A stretch of DNA of 58,665 bases, from positions 1-58,665 of the forward strand of contig DWYK01000183.1 of the NCBI GenBank assembly GCA_019118705.1, read 5' to 3'. Source of the stretch: Candidatus Merdibacter merdigallinarum (GTDB lineage Bacteria; Bacillota_I; Bacilli_A; Erysipelotrichales; Erysipelotrichaceae). The position numbers and the translations under genes are program-made. The notes below the pieces were generated by a model. It made no database searches, was not told where the DNA came from, and saw nothing but the letters and a program-made list of their open reading frames with translations. Shown here one piece after another: positions 16,638 to 25,225 of this stretch (positions are counted from its first letter, which is position 1; each line of letters begins with the position of its first letter).

Positions 16638-18452
16638 ATGTGTGGAATCGTCGGATACAGCTCGACAGGCTTTCGTGCGGCCCATGTGCTGCTGCACGGC
16701 CTGCAGACGCTGGAATATCGCGGATATGACTCCAGCGGCACCGCTTTTTTCACTGCGCGCGGCGTGGAGATCATCAAAAGCAAAGGAACGGTCTCACAGC
16801 TGCAGAAGCGGCTGGAACAGTGTTCGATCCGCAGCAGCTGCGGCATCGCACACACGCGCTGGGCAACGCACGGCGCACCGGATGAACGCAACGCACACCC
16901 GCATCGTCAGGGCAGCGTCACGCTCGTACACAACGGCATCATCGAAAACCATGCGCTCCTGGCGAAGGAGCTGGAAGCGAAGGGCTATCGCTTTCACACG
17001 CAGACCGACAGCGAAGTGGCCTGCGCCTGCATCGATGAGGCTTATCAGCGGCTGAAAGATCCGCTGCGGGCACTGCAGTGCGCACAGACACGGCTGAAAG
17101 GCTCTTACGCATTTGCCGTCCTCTTTGACGAATGCCCGGATACGGTCTATGCGACACGCTTCGACTCCCCGCTCATCGTCGCCAAAGGGGCGGATGCTTC
17201 ATATGTCGCCAGTGATGTCCTGGCCTTTCTCGCCTATACGAAGACCTATGTCGTCCTCGAACAGAAGCAGATCGCCATCCTGCATGGGACCGACATCCAG
17301 CTGGTCGACACAGATGGGCAGCAGCGAGCGCCCCGCTATCAGGAGGCGGTGATGGATGCGCATTCCATCGAGAAGAACGGACACGATCATTTCATGATGA
17401 AGGAGATCTGTGAAGGACCGGATGCGATCGAGCGGACCCTGCGCACCTTTGCGCAGACCGGCATCCAGGGCAAACAGGGACGCACATTTGACCTGCAGCG
17501 TTACCGGAAGATCTCGATCGTCGCCTGCGGCAGTGCCTACCATGCGGGGATGATCGCCAGAGAGCTCATCGGATCCGAGGCGCACCTGCCCGTACAGGCA
17601 GAGGTGGCCAGCGAATTTCGTTATCGCGATCCGCTGCTGGATGCAAAGACGCTCGTCATCCTCATCTCGCAGAGCGGAGAGACCGCAGATACGCTGGCGG
17701 CGCTCAAGCTCGCCAGAGAACGTGGGGCCGACACACTGGCCATCGTCAACGTCCCGGGAAGCTCCCTCGAACGAGAAGCAGACTTCGTTGCACATACGAT
17801 GGCCGGTCCGGAAATTGCCGTCGCGACGACCAAGGCCTACACGGCACAGGTGGCGCTGCTGGCCTGCATCGCCCTGCAGGCAGCGAGCGGATGCGGACAG
17901 ATCGACGAAGGGCGCAAAGCGCGCATCTGCCGGCAGCTCAAAGAGCTTCCAGAAGCGCTGAGCGACCTGCAGGAGCACCTGCACCTGATCGAAAGCGCCC
18001 GCCGTCTGGCGACACAGGAACACGTGTTCTTCATCGGACGCGGCCTGGATCATGCGCTGTGCATGGAAGGTTCCTTAAAGCTCAAGGAGATCTCCTATAT
18101 CCACAGCGAGGCCTATGCGGCCGGAGAGCTCAAACACGGCACCATCTCCCTGATCGAACCGGGCACACCGGTCATCGCGATCGCCACGGAGAGCGCTCTG
18201 TTTGACAAGACCGCCAGCAGCATCCGCGAGGTGCGCGCCCGGGGCGCATACGTCATCCTGATTGCCCGTCAGGATCTTCCGGTATCGGACGATCTTTGCG
18301 ATGCACGGATCCTGCTTCCGGCGCGAGACCGGATGGTACAGCCGCTCCTGACGGCGCTGCCGCTGCAGCTGCTTGCCTATCACACCGCCTGTCTGCGCGG
18401 ATGTGCGATCGATAAGCCGCGCAATCTCGCCAAATCCGTTACCGTGGAATGA
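16638..18452 (+). CDS. glmS: glutamine--fructose-6-phosphate aminotransferase
   Basis: A 604-residue enzyme that makes glucosamine-6-phosphate from fructose-6-phosphate and glutamine, the first committed step of peptidoglycan amino-sugar synthesis. It begins MCGIVGY, so Cys2 becomes the N-terminal nucleophile of the glutaminase domain (HTRWATHG, HNGIIEN). Two SIS domains follow from about residue 285 (SQSGETADTLAAL, VATTKAYTAQ, GRGLDHALCMEGSLKLKEISYIHSEAYAAGELKHG). The C-terminus ends DKPRNLAKSVTVE, as usual. ATG follows GGAGG with a longer than average gap. It is controlled by the ribozyme upstream and is monocistronic, ending at a terminator at 18531-18557. Confidence 0.97.
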   Translation: MCGIVGYSSTGFRAAHVLLHGLQTLEYRGYDSSGTAFFTARGVEIIKSKGTVSQLQKRLEQCSIRSSCGIAHTRWATHGAPDERNAHPHRQGSVTLVHNGIIENHALLAKELEAKGYRFHTQTDSEVACACIDEAYQRLKDPLRALQCAQTRLKGSYAFAVLFDECPDTVYATRFDSPLIVAKGADASYVASDVLAFLAYTKTYVVLEQKQIAILHGTDIQLVDTDGQQRAPRYQEAVMDAHSIEKNGHDHFMMKEICEGPDAIERTLRTFAQTGIQGKQGRTFDLQRYRKISIVACGSAYHAGMIARELIGSEAHLPVQAEVASEFRYRDPLLDAKTLVILISQSGETADTLAALKLARERGADTLAIVNVPGSSLEREADFVAHTMAGPEIAVATTKAYTAQVALLACIALQAASGCGQIDEGRKARICRQLKELPEALSDLQEHLHLIESARRLATQEHVFFIGRGLDHALCMEGSLKLKEISYIHSEAYAAGELKHGTISLIEPGTPVIAIATESALFDKTASSIREVRARGAYVILIARQDLPVSDDLCDARILLPARDRMVQPLLTALPLQLLAYHTACLRGCAIDKPRNLAKSVTVE

Positions 18453-18530
18453 GGTATTTGATGCCGGCCATCCTATTTCCCGATCTCTCTTGCCGGCATT
18501 AAATATATGGAAAGGAGCTCCTTTCCAGTG

Positions 18531-18557
18531 AAAAAGCATCGACACCCGATGCTTTTT
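18531..18557 (+). terminator. glmS intrinsic terminator
   Basis: The hairpin AAAAAGCATCG/CGATGCTTTTT is followed by a T-run on the + strand. Its A-run on the other side makes it potentially bidirectional. Confidence 0.8.
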
Positions 18558-18585
18558 CTATGCAGATGCACGCCTGCTCCAAACA

Positions 18586-18629
18586 ATTGAAAATGAGCGA
18601 ACAGGAAACGTCCCGATCCGCTCATCTTT
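18586..18629 (-). terminator. terminator of the M50 protease gene
   Basis: On the minus strand GATGAGCG and CGCTCATTTTC form a stem around an 18-20 base loop. It lies about 60 bases past the stop of the protease gene. No gene lies in 18453-18686. Confidence 0.45.
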
Positions 18630-18686
18630 GAAAACAGGTCCGTACCCTCCTGCCCACAGGAGCGCTCACGGTCATTTCTGCCCTTT

Positions 18687-19337
18687 TTAAAACAGGATGC
18701 CAAAGGCGATCTCTGCCATCCCGTTGAAGATCGTGTTGCGCAGCTGCAGCAGCGGTCCGTTGATGATGTTGGTGAACAACAGCACAAAGATCAGCATCGA
18801 CAGCAGCTGTTCATTGCGCAAAAACCACTCATAGATGTGATCCGGCAACAGGCCGGCGATGATCTTGGAGCCATCCAGCGGCGGTACCGGGATCATGTTG
18901 AAGATCGCCTGCCCCAGCGAGAGCAGCGCGGTGTAATTCAGCAGTTCCCCCAGATAATCGATGATGGTTTCCAGCCAGAGGACATCCGGCAGCAGATAGC
19001 CAAAGCGCAGCAGCGCCATCAGCAGAAAGATGCAGACAAACGACAGCAGGAAATTGGCGAGCGGGCCGGCAAAGGCCGTCCACACCATCCCGCTCTTGGG
19101 ATCTTTGTAATAGCTGGGATCCACCCGTACCGGTCTTGCCCATCCAAAGCCTGCAAACAACAGCGCCAGCGTTCCGAAGAAATCCAGATGCCGCAGCGGA
19201 TTGAGAGACAGCCGCCCATCCAGCTTCGGCGTCGGATCGCCCAGCTTATACGATACATACCCATGCGCCATCTCATGCAGCGTCACGCTGATCAAAATGG
19301 CAGGTACGACATAGATCAATGTGCTGATACGAAACAT
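18687..19337 (-). CDS. site-2 protease (M50) family zinc metalloprotease
   Basis: A 216-residue integral membrane protease. The zinc motif HEMAH lies in TM1-2 (about residue 21), and NMIPVPPLDGSKI in the third core segment supplies the third metal ligand (Asp). This matches the short M50 subgroup without PDZ domain, whose members cleave within membranes. Substrates cannot be predicted. ATG 19337 follows AGGGAGG. It stands alone, divergent from the response regulator gene. Confidence 0.88.
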   Translation of the reverse strand: MFRISTLIYVVPAILISVTLHEMAHGYVSYKLGDPTPKLDGRLSLNPLRHLDFFGTLALLFAGFGWARPVRVDPSYYKDPKSGMVWTAFAGPLANFLLSFVCIFLLMALLRFGYLLPDVLWLETIIDYLGELLNYTALLSLGQAIFNMIPVPPLDGSKIIAGLLPDHIYEWFLRNEQLLSMLIFVLLFTNIINGPLLQLRNTIFNGMAEIAFGILF

Positions 19338-19444
19338 ATGTGACCTCCCTTGTATGGAATACTATCTATTATAGAGGGTGATGCTTTGCTTTTCAACCGC
19401 TGCCGGAATGATCTTCCATTCGCTTCTGCTTTGTTTTGTTGCTA

Positions 19445-19453
19445 TGATATAAT
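19445..19453 (+). promoter_or_regulatory. extended -10 promoter of the two-component operon
   Basis: TGA-TATAAT forms a perfect extended -10 about 40 bases before the response regulator start. No convincing -35 is seen. Confidence 0.5.
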
Positions 19454-19491
19454 ATACATACAGAACATGTACAAAGAGAGGAGGTGTGCCC

Positions 19492-20163
19492 ATGCGGATA
19501 TTGATCGCAGAGGATGAACGAGATCTCAACGATCTGATCACACAGCGGCTGATCCAGGAACATTACAGCGTCGATTCCTGCTATGACGGAGAAGAGGCGC
19601 TGGACTTTCTGCGGATGGCCGATTATGATGCGCTCATCCTGGACATCATGATGCCTCGTCTCGACGGACTGAGCGTGCTGCGCACCCTGCGGGAAAACAA
19701 GAACGATGTCGCCGTGCTGCTGCTGACGGCAAAAGACAGCATCGAAGACCGGGTGAAGGGGCTGGATGCCGGTGCGGACGATTATCTCATCAAGCCGTTT
19801 GCCTTTGAAGAGCTCTCTGCCCGGCTGCGGGTGCTGTTACGCACTCCGCAACAGAAACAGAATGAACTGCGTGTTGCCGATCTGTGTCTCTCTCTGGACA
19901 CCCGGCAGGTCACGCGCGGGGGACGAGCGATCACCCTTTCCTCAAAAGAATATACGCTGCTGTGCTACATGATGCGAAATGCCGGCATCGTTTTGACCAG
20001 AGAGCGGCTGGAACAGCATGTCTGGAATTATGACTTCACCGGCGCCTCCAATGTCATCGACGTCTACATCCGCCATCTGCGCAAAAAGATCGATGACGGC
20101 TTTGAGACAAAGCTGATCCACACCATACGCGGACACGGCTATGTCCTGAGGGAGCCCTCATGA
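19492..20163 (+). CDS. OmpR/PhoB-family response regulator
   Basis: A 223-residue DNA-binding response regulator. The receiver domain (1-115) shows the acidic pair in AEDERD, phospho-acceptor Asp51 in LILDIMMPRLDG, Thr/Ala in LLTAKD and Lys101 in DYLIKPF. The winged-helix output domain (about 125-220) ends with SNVIDVYIRHLRKKID and TIRGHGYVL. ATG 19492 follows GAGGAGG at good spacing; the GTG at 19486 is less likely. Its stop overlaps the kinase start (ATGA). Targets unknown; the PepSY lipoprotein in the same operon suggests envelope control. Confidence 0.93.
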   Translation: MRILIAEDERDLNDLITQRLIQEHYSVDSCYDGEEALDFLRMADYDALILDIMMPRLDGLSVLRTLRENKNDVAVLLLTAKDSIEDRVKGLDAGADDYLIKPFAFEELSARLRVLLRTPQQKQNELRVADLCLSLDTRQVTRGGRAITLSSKEYTLLCYMMRNAGIVLTRERLEQHVWNYDFTGASNVIDVYIRHLRKKIDDGFETKLIHTIRGHGYVLREPS

Positions 20164-21560
20164 AACGGCTGTCCTTAAAAGCACGGCTGACCCTGCTGTA
20201 TACCGGGCTGATGATCCTGCTGTTCGTGATCATCAGCGCCCTGCTGTTTTCACTGGGCTCTCAGGCGATCCTCACCGATACACGTTCCCTCCTGGAGGAG
20301 CGGGTCTCTTCTTCCTTCGACCTGGTGGAATACCGCCACGATCGGCTGGAGTTCGATTCCGATCTGCTGCAGGTGGAGGACGGCGTCTATCTCTCGGTCT
20401 ATGACACAGAGGGAGAACTGCTGTATGGGCGGCTCCCCTATCATTTCACCTATGATCTGCCGTTTGAACAGGATGCGCTGCGCCGCATCGACACAGACGA
20501 TTTCTCGTATTATGTGCTGGACATGTCCTTTCAGGCCGACGGTCGCATTGACCTGCGCATGCGCGGCGTCATCTCCATCACGGATGCGGAGCGCAATTTC
20601 CGCTTCATCCTGCGGCTGGCCTTCATCTTGTTTCCGCTCTTCATCCTTCTCAGCGCCATCGTCGGATATCTGATGAGCCGCCGGGCACTCGCTCCCGTCA
20701 GCAAGATCACCGCGACGGTGCGGGACATTCAGAAAGAAAAGGACCTCAGCCGCCGGGTCAAGCTGGGAAAAGGACGCGATGAGATCTATACGCTGGCGGC
20801 CACCTTTGATGAGATGCTCGACAAGATCGAAGCCGCCGTCAAACGGGAACGTCAGTTTACCAGCGATGTCTCTCATGAGCTGCGCACGCCGCTCAGCGTG
20901 CTGACGATGCAATGCGAAACGATGCTGGCACGCGACGACCTGGATGCACAGACACAGAAACAGGTCGAACTGCTGCAGCAGAAGATCCATTCGCTGAACG
21001 TGATGATCGCCCAGCTTCTGCAGCTGTCCCGCGCAGATCAGGGAAGAGAACAGCTGCACATGGAAACCTTCTCCTTCAGCGAACTGTGTGAAAGCATCGC
21101 GGAAGAATACAGCGAACTGGCGGCCGAAGCGCACATCCATCTGACCGCGACGATCGAGGAAGATCTCATCGTTCACGCCGATCAGACACTGATGATCCGC
21201 CTGCTCACCAACCTGCTGCAGAACGCTGTCACCTATGGTCGGGAACACGGACACATCTGGCTGCGCATCTGCCGGCAGGAACAGCTCTGCATCGAAGTCA
21301 GGGACGATGGCATCGGCATCCGTGAGGAACAGCTGCCGCACATCTGGGAACGCTTCTATCAGGCCGACCCTTCCCGCAACAAGGGAAGCGGCCTGGGCTT
21401 GTCTATGGTGCGCTGGATTGTCCATGCACACAAGGGCGAGATCCGTGTCCAAAGCGAGTGGCAAAAGGGAACGAGCTTCTTCTGTCAGCTGCCGATCCTT
21501 ACCTGCGTGAAGCCGGAATCGCCCGATCGTAACCAAAGCAACAAGGAGGAATCGCCATGA
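20160..21560 (+). CDS. membrane sensor histidine kinase
   Basis: A 466-residue HK. TM1 is about residues 10-36, followed by an extracellular sensor region of about 110 residues and TM2 about 148-172. Then come HAMP (RRALAPVSKITATVRDIQ), the H-box FTSDVSHELRTPLSVL (His about 240), N-box LLTNLLQNAVTYG, G1 VRDDGIGI, F-box ERFYQAD and G2 GSGLGLSMV. It phosphorylates the preceding response regulator. Both ends overlap neighbours by ATGA, so the three genes form one coupled operon. The sensed signal is unknown. Confidence 0.93.
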   Translation: MKRLSLKARLTLLYTGLMILLFVIISALLFSLGSQAILTDTRSLLEERVSSSFDLVEYRHDRLEFDSDLLQVEDGVYLSVYDTEGELLYGRLPYHFTYDLPFEQDALRRIDTDDFSYYVLDMSFQADGRIDLRMRGVISITDAERNFRFILRLAFILFPLFILLSAIVGYLMSRRALAPVSKITATVRDIQKEKDLSRRVKLGKGRDEIYTLAATFDEMLDKIEAAVKRERQFTSDVSHELRTPLSVLTMQCETMLARDDLDAQTQKQVELLQQKIHSLNVMIAQLLQLSRADQGREQLHMETFSFSELCESIAEEYSELAAEAHIHLTATIEEDLIVHADQTLMIRLLTNLLQNAVTYGREHGHIWLRICRQEQLCIEVRDDGIGIREEQLPHIWERFYQADPSRNKGSGLGLSMVRWIVHAHKGEIRVQSEWQKGTSFFCQLPILTCVKPESPDRNQSNKEESP

Positions 21561-22330
21561 CATCTTTTTCCATGAAACATGCGCTCACCGCGCTCGCCGC
21601 CGCTGCGCTGCTTTGGGGCTGCAGCGCCAATTCCATCAGTGAACAGGATGCCAGGGAGATCGCCATGCGCTCCGCCGGCGTAGAGGAAAACAACGTCAGC
21701 GCCATGAGCGTGGAAACCGGCACCCTGGATGGAACCGAAGCCTACATCATTCAGTTTGAAACGGCCGACCGCAGTTACCAGACGATCCTCTCCCGCACGG
21801 ACGGCGAAGTGCTGCGCTCCTCTTATCAAAGCAAGGGTCCTGCTTCGGATGCCGGGGAGGGCACACAGGGAAACGATCCCGGGGAGGGCAGCGATCCTTC
21901 TGTCATCTCCCTGGAAGAGGCCAAGTCGATCGCCCTGAAAGATGCCGGTGTCGGCGCTGCTGATGCCACCTTCACCAAGGCAAAGAATGACGGCAGCGCT
22001 TCTTATCCGCTCTATGAGATCGAGTTTCACTCTGCTTCCACCTACTATGAGTATGAGATCGGCGCAGACGGCACCATCTACCAGCTCGAGCAGGAATCCA
22101 GCGGCCACCAGAGCGGATCCGGCAATGAGATCTCGCTCGCCAGGGCGAAACAGCTGGCCCTGGCCAAGGTCGAAGGCGCCACAGAAAGCGACATCTTCAT
22201 CGAAGAGGAGTGGGACGACGGCATGCACCTGTATGAAGGGGAGATCTATCATGACAATGTCAAATACGAATTTGAGATCGATGCCGGCAGCGGCAGCTTC
22301 CTGAAATGGAGCATGGATTACCGCGACTGA
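21557..22330 (+). CDS. PepSY-domain lipoprotein, three repeats
   Basis: A 257-residue exported protein with a signal peptide and probable lipidated cysteine at about residue 22 (LLWGC; Trp at -2 is unusual). Three PepSY-like repeats follow, each beginning with a helix of the type ISxxxAxxIAxxxAGV (about residues 28-85, 115-175, 188-255). A Gly/Asp/Ser-rich linker at about 92-112 separates the first two. PepSY modules are associated with inhibition or regulation of extracytoplasmic proteins. The start overlaps the kinase stop, so it may be a partner of the sensor. It ends at a strong terminator shared with the convergent CotH gene. Confidence 0.85.
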   Translation: MTSFSMKHALTALAAAALLWGCSANSISEQDAREIAMRSAGVEENNVSAMSVETGTLDGTEAYIIQFETADRSYQTILSRTDGEVLRSSYQSKGPASDAGEGTQGNDPGEGSDPSVISLEEAKSIALKDAGVGAADATFTKAKNDGSASYPLYEIEFHSASTYYEYEIGADGTIYQLEQESSGHQSGSGNEISLARAKQLALAKVEGATESDIFIEEEWDDGMHLYEGEIYHDNVKYEFEIDAGSGSFLKWSMDYRD

Positions 22331-22336
22331 CCGAAC

Positions 22337-22388
22337 AAAAACGGATGTGGATACGCACCTGCTTCGTGCAGGGATCCACATCCGTTTT
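22337..22388. terminator. bidirectional terminator between PepSY and CotH genes
   Basis: Long inverted repeat arms (AAAACGGATGTGGAT and ATCCACATCCGTTTT) with an inner GCACCTGC/TGCAGG stem and TTCG loop. T-runs lie on both strands, and it overlaps the CotH stop codon. Confidence 0.85.
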
Positions 22389-23826
22389 ATTTCGCATCCG
22401 TGATGCGCGCCAGCGCTGCCTGCTGCCGCTCCTTTGCATTACGAAGATCGTCAAAATCACCCAGCGCACGCAGATCGATCATAGCGGCATCCACACCGAC
22501 ATCCGGCTGTGCCTGCTGCTGGGCCAGGGTCGAAGGATAGCGGCCTTCCAGCTGTCCCCGGATGCTCTCCTTTCGCTTCTGACACACCTGCCGCAGCGTA
22601 TCGACTGCCAGCTGATGATCCGCATAGGAACAAAATGCCGTCGGATCCTTTTTTACATACGGGGCGATCAGCGCTTCCTTTTCCTGCAACAGCGCTTCAA
22701 AGCGGCCGCTGTCAAAGTAATCGGCAAGGAAGGAAGAAAAGAGCGAGTGATACTGTGCAAAGAGCGCATCCTCTTTCATGAGCTCATGATACAGCGGGCG
22801 CTGTCGCATGATGCTGCCCTCTGCCGGCGTATCGATCGGATAGTTGATCAGCACGTTTGGATCTCGGATCGGGTCGCGCATGCCCAGCGCATAGGTGCCA
22901 AAGGCCAGATTATAATCCCATGGCAACATCCACAGCCGGCCTTCTTCTTCATACAGGATGTAATTGTGCCCGGTATGGCCCAGATAGCTGTCCCAGTTCA
23001 TCACGAACACCTGTACGACGAAATAACGCAGCACTTCATCGGTGTGGACCGCCGTCGTCACCTCACCCTGTGACAGCTGCCGCAGGGACTCGATCAGCCG
23101 GCGCTGATCGCTGTGGACCATCGGTGTCTTTGCGTGATCGAAGATGTTGGGATAGCTCGATGGCTGTTCATCGATGTAACGCAGGGCCACATCTGCATTC
23201 TCATCGTTCAACGAACGATAGTCCGGCTGATACAGCACCCCGTGATCCCAGCCGAAATTCCGGCCGGCAAACGCTTCCTCACACTCTTCAACAGCCAGAA
23301 ACAGCCCCCAGTCCTCACCGTTGACACGCACCCACGCATAGCTGCACAGCGGTGTCGGAACCCCCATGAAGCGCATCATGTCAAATGCCAGCACCGTCTT
23401 GAGATAGCTGTTGTCCTGAAACGAAGCGTCCAGCGACAGCTTGTCGAGCCCATGATAATTCCCCTGCGGCAGATAGTGGTCGAATTCCACCTTCAGACTG
23501 TAACGTGTCAGCTCGTATTCACTTGTCAGACGCAGCGAGTTGTTGCCTTTGGCGCGGATACCGACCTGTCGGAAGACCTCATCGTCGATCGTCATCGTAC
23601 ATGGAACATAGCGCTCTTCCTGTGCCTCTTCGATCAGCGCGCCCCAGTCATCGATCGTAATGTCGATCGTATGCACCCGCGTATCATCAAACAGCCGCGT
23701 CTCATATGCCATGGCGACCCCGTTTTCCTCCTGTACGGACGCCCACACAGACAGCAGCGCCGTGATCATTAGCGCCACGACCAGACCTGCCAGACAGATC
23801 TGGTCCACCAGCCGATGACGGATCAT
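22387..23826 (-). CDS. CotH-family protein kinase
   Basis: A 479-residue protein with an N-terminal membrane anchor (about residues 10-32) and a CotH kinase domain outside the membrane. Recognisable parts are VGIRAKGNNSLR, the K/E-type phrase DWGLFLAVEECEEAF, VMNWDSYLGHTGHNYILY and LPWDYNLAFG, which carry the Asn/Asp residues expected for nucleotide and metal binding. CotH of Bacillus phosphorylates spore-coat proteins on serine; many homologues are non-sporulation surface proteins. Here it is the last gene of lipoprotein-VTC-DUF4956-CotH, with a two-base gap from DUF4956. Its substrate is unknown; the repeat-tailed lipoprotein of the same operon is a candidate. Confidence 0.85.
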   Translation of the reverse strand: MIRHRLVDQICLAGLVVALMITALLSVWASVQEENGVAMAYETRLFDDTRVHTIDITIDDWGALIEEAQEERYVPCTMTIDDEVFRQVGIRAKGNNSLRLTSEYELTRYSLKVEFDHYLPQGNYHGLDKLSLDASFQDNSYLKTVLAFDMMRFMGVPTPLCSYAWVRVNGEDWGLFLAVEECEEAFAGRNFGWDHGVLYQPDYRSLNDENADVALRYIDEQPSSYPNIFDHAKTPMVHSDQRRLIESLRQLSQGEVTTAVHTDEVLRYFVVQVFVMNWDSYLGHTGHNYILYEEEGRLWMLPWDYNLAFGTYALGMRDPIRDPNVLINYPIDTPAEGSIMRQRPLYHELMKEDALFAQYHSLFSSFLADYFDSGRFEALLQEKEALIAPYVKKDPTAFCSYADHQLAVDTLRQVCQKRKESIRGQLEGRYPSTLAQQQAQPDVGVDAAMIDLRALGDFDDLRNAKERQQAALARITDAK

Positions 23827-23828
23827 GC

Positions 23829-24500
23829 CTACCCCATGTAATCGCCGTTATAGGAAACCAGGGCGCTCCGACTGACGCCCGGGATCTTTGCCAGCGCATG
23901 GATGAAGCTGCTGTCCGCTTTCTTCAGACGCACCTCATAGTTCAGCTCGATCCCTTCCGGATCGACCTGCTTGCTTTTCAAAGACAACCGGCGCACGCTG
24001 TCTTCCACAAGCGTACGCACCTGATCCGCCGCTTCCTCATCGACACAGCGGATGACGAGGATATACGGCTGTTCCCCATCCTTCTGACGGGCAAACACCA
24101 GCAGCACCGCTCCGATCAGCGCACTGCCCAGCACGGCCAGCGGTACCAGGCCGGCAGCCAGCACGATCCCCACAGCGATCGACCAGAACAAAAAGACGAT
24201 GTCCATCGGTTCCTTGATGGCGGTGCGGAAACGAACGATCGACAAGGCACCGACCATGCCCAGCGAAAGGACGACGTTGCTGACGACGGCCATGATCAGC
24301 AGCGTCGTGATCATCGACAGGGCGATCAGCGTCACCCCGAAGGAAGCTGCGTACATGATGCCGCAGTAACTGTGCTTATACACAGAAAAGATGAACAGCC
24401 CCAGCAGAAAAGAAAGCGACAGGGCGATCACCATGTCGGCCAGGGAGATGCTGGCGATGTTCTCCAGAAAACCGGAACGAAAGATATCATCAAAGGTCAT
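23829..24500 (-). CDS. DUF4956 membrane protein
   Basis: A 223-residue protein with four hydrophobic segments (about residues 22-40, 48-75, 105-122, 124-140) and a soluble C-terminal domain of about 80 residues. The conserved core SLGMVGALSIVRFRTAIKEP followed by a membrane helix is the DUF4956 signature. No function is established. Genes of this family often sit beside VTC-domain and CotH genes, as here. GAGGAGAGG precedes ATG 24500, 17 bases after the VTC gene stop. Confidence 0.85.
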   Translation of the reverse strand: MTFDDIFRSGFLENIASISLADMVIALSLSFLLGLFIFSVYKHSYCGIMYAASFGVTLIALSMITTLLIMAVVSNVVLSLGMVGALSIVRFRTAIKEPMDIVFLFWSIAVGIVLAAGLVPLAVLGSALIGAVLLVFARQKDGEQPYILVIRCVDEEAADQVRTLVEDSVRRLSLKSKQVDPEGIELNYEVRLKKADSSFIHALAKIPGVSRSALVSYNGDYMG

Positions 24501-24517
24501 AGACAGTTTCCTCTCCT

Positions 24518-25225
24518 CTAATCAAACCGCCGGCACAGCGCATATTTGGAACAGGCCATCGCCTGCCGGCCCGGCACCTGTACCGCCATCGAAACGATTG
24601 TCGGCAGATATGCATCATATTTGACTTCCAGTACACAGATGTCCGCCAGCACGGAAAGCGAAGGCGGCGAAGGGTGCAGAAAGTGGCGAACAGCGACGGT
24701 TTGGATCTTCCGGTCCAGAGTGATCCGCACATTTCCATGCGGATACAAAAACGCCTCCCGCTCATAGCTGACCACACAGACCGGACGCAGCAGCTCTCCC
24801 TGCAGCTTGCTGTAAAGCTCCAGCAACAACGGATCATCGCTCTCTCGCAGACACGCAGGATTCCCCTTCAAAAGCTCCTGCAACATCGCTTCTGACAGAC
24901 GAGTGCTGCGCTTGGCACACAGCCCACCGCGTTTCATCTTCTTTTCCAGGCGGACGAACGACGCATCCGTCCCATAATAACGCAGGCGAAACTTCTCCCG
25001 ACGATCGACCCCGTCAATCTTTTCACGCAGCGCACGGTCATACGGCGTATCGAAATACAGGGAGTGAACGCTGTAAGAACCGTCATGCCCGGCATGCGGA
25101 TCCAGGGCAAACAACCGTTTCAGACGAGCGGAAAGCACCAGTCCCTCCTGCAAAGAGAGCTGGTGCTTTTGTTCGTGGCGAAACTTCAGCGGGACATGTG
25201 CGCTAATCGTAATCGGAGCCGCCAT
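24518..25225 (-). CDS. VTC-domain (polyphosphate polymerase-like) protein
   Basis: A triphosphate tunnel metalloenzyme fold of the VTC type. Landmarks are KFRHEQKH, SLYFDTPYDRALREKIDGVDRREKFRLRYYG, FVRLEKKMKRGGLC, the strand TLDRKIQT and LEVKYDAYLP, which supply the basic and acidic tunnel residues. Yeast Vtc4 makes polyphosphate from ATP; bacterial homologues are mostly unstudied. The start is uncertain. Homologues begin at the KFRHE segment, where the codon is CTG at 25189 with no obvious ribosome binding site. The nearest in-frame ATG is 25225, inside the end of the lipoprotein gene. Either way translation is likely coupled to the lipoprotein stop at 25203. No signal peptide, so the domain is probably cytoplasmic. 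Confidence 0.8.
   Translation of the reverse strand: MAAPITISAHVPLKFRHEQKHQLSLQEGLVLSARLKRLFALDPHAGHDGSYSVHSLYFDTPYDRALREKIDGVDRREKFRLRYYGTDASFVRLEKKMKRGGLCAKRSTRLSEAMLQELLKGNPACLRESDDPLLLELYSKLQGELLRPVCVVSYEREAFLYPHGNVRITLDRKIQTVAVRHFLHPSPPSLSVLADICVLEVKYDAYLPTIVSMAVQVPGRQAMACSKYALCRRFD

Noticed and set aside
20250-21563. 437-codon minus-strand frame opposite the histidine kinase
   Set aside because: Antisense shadow of a gene with all histidine kinase boxes in order.
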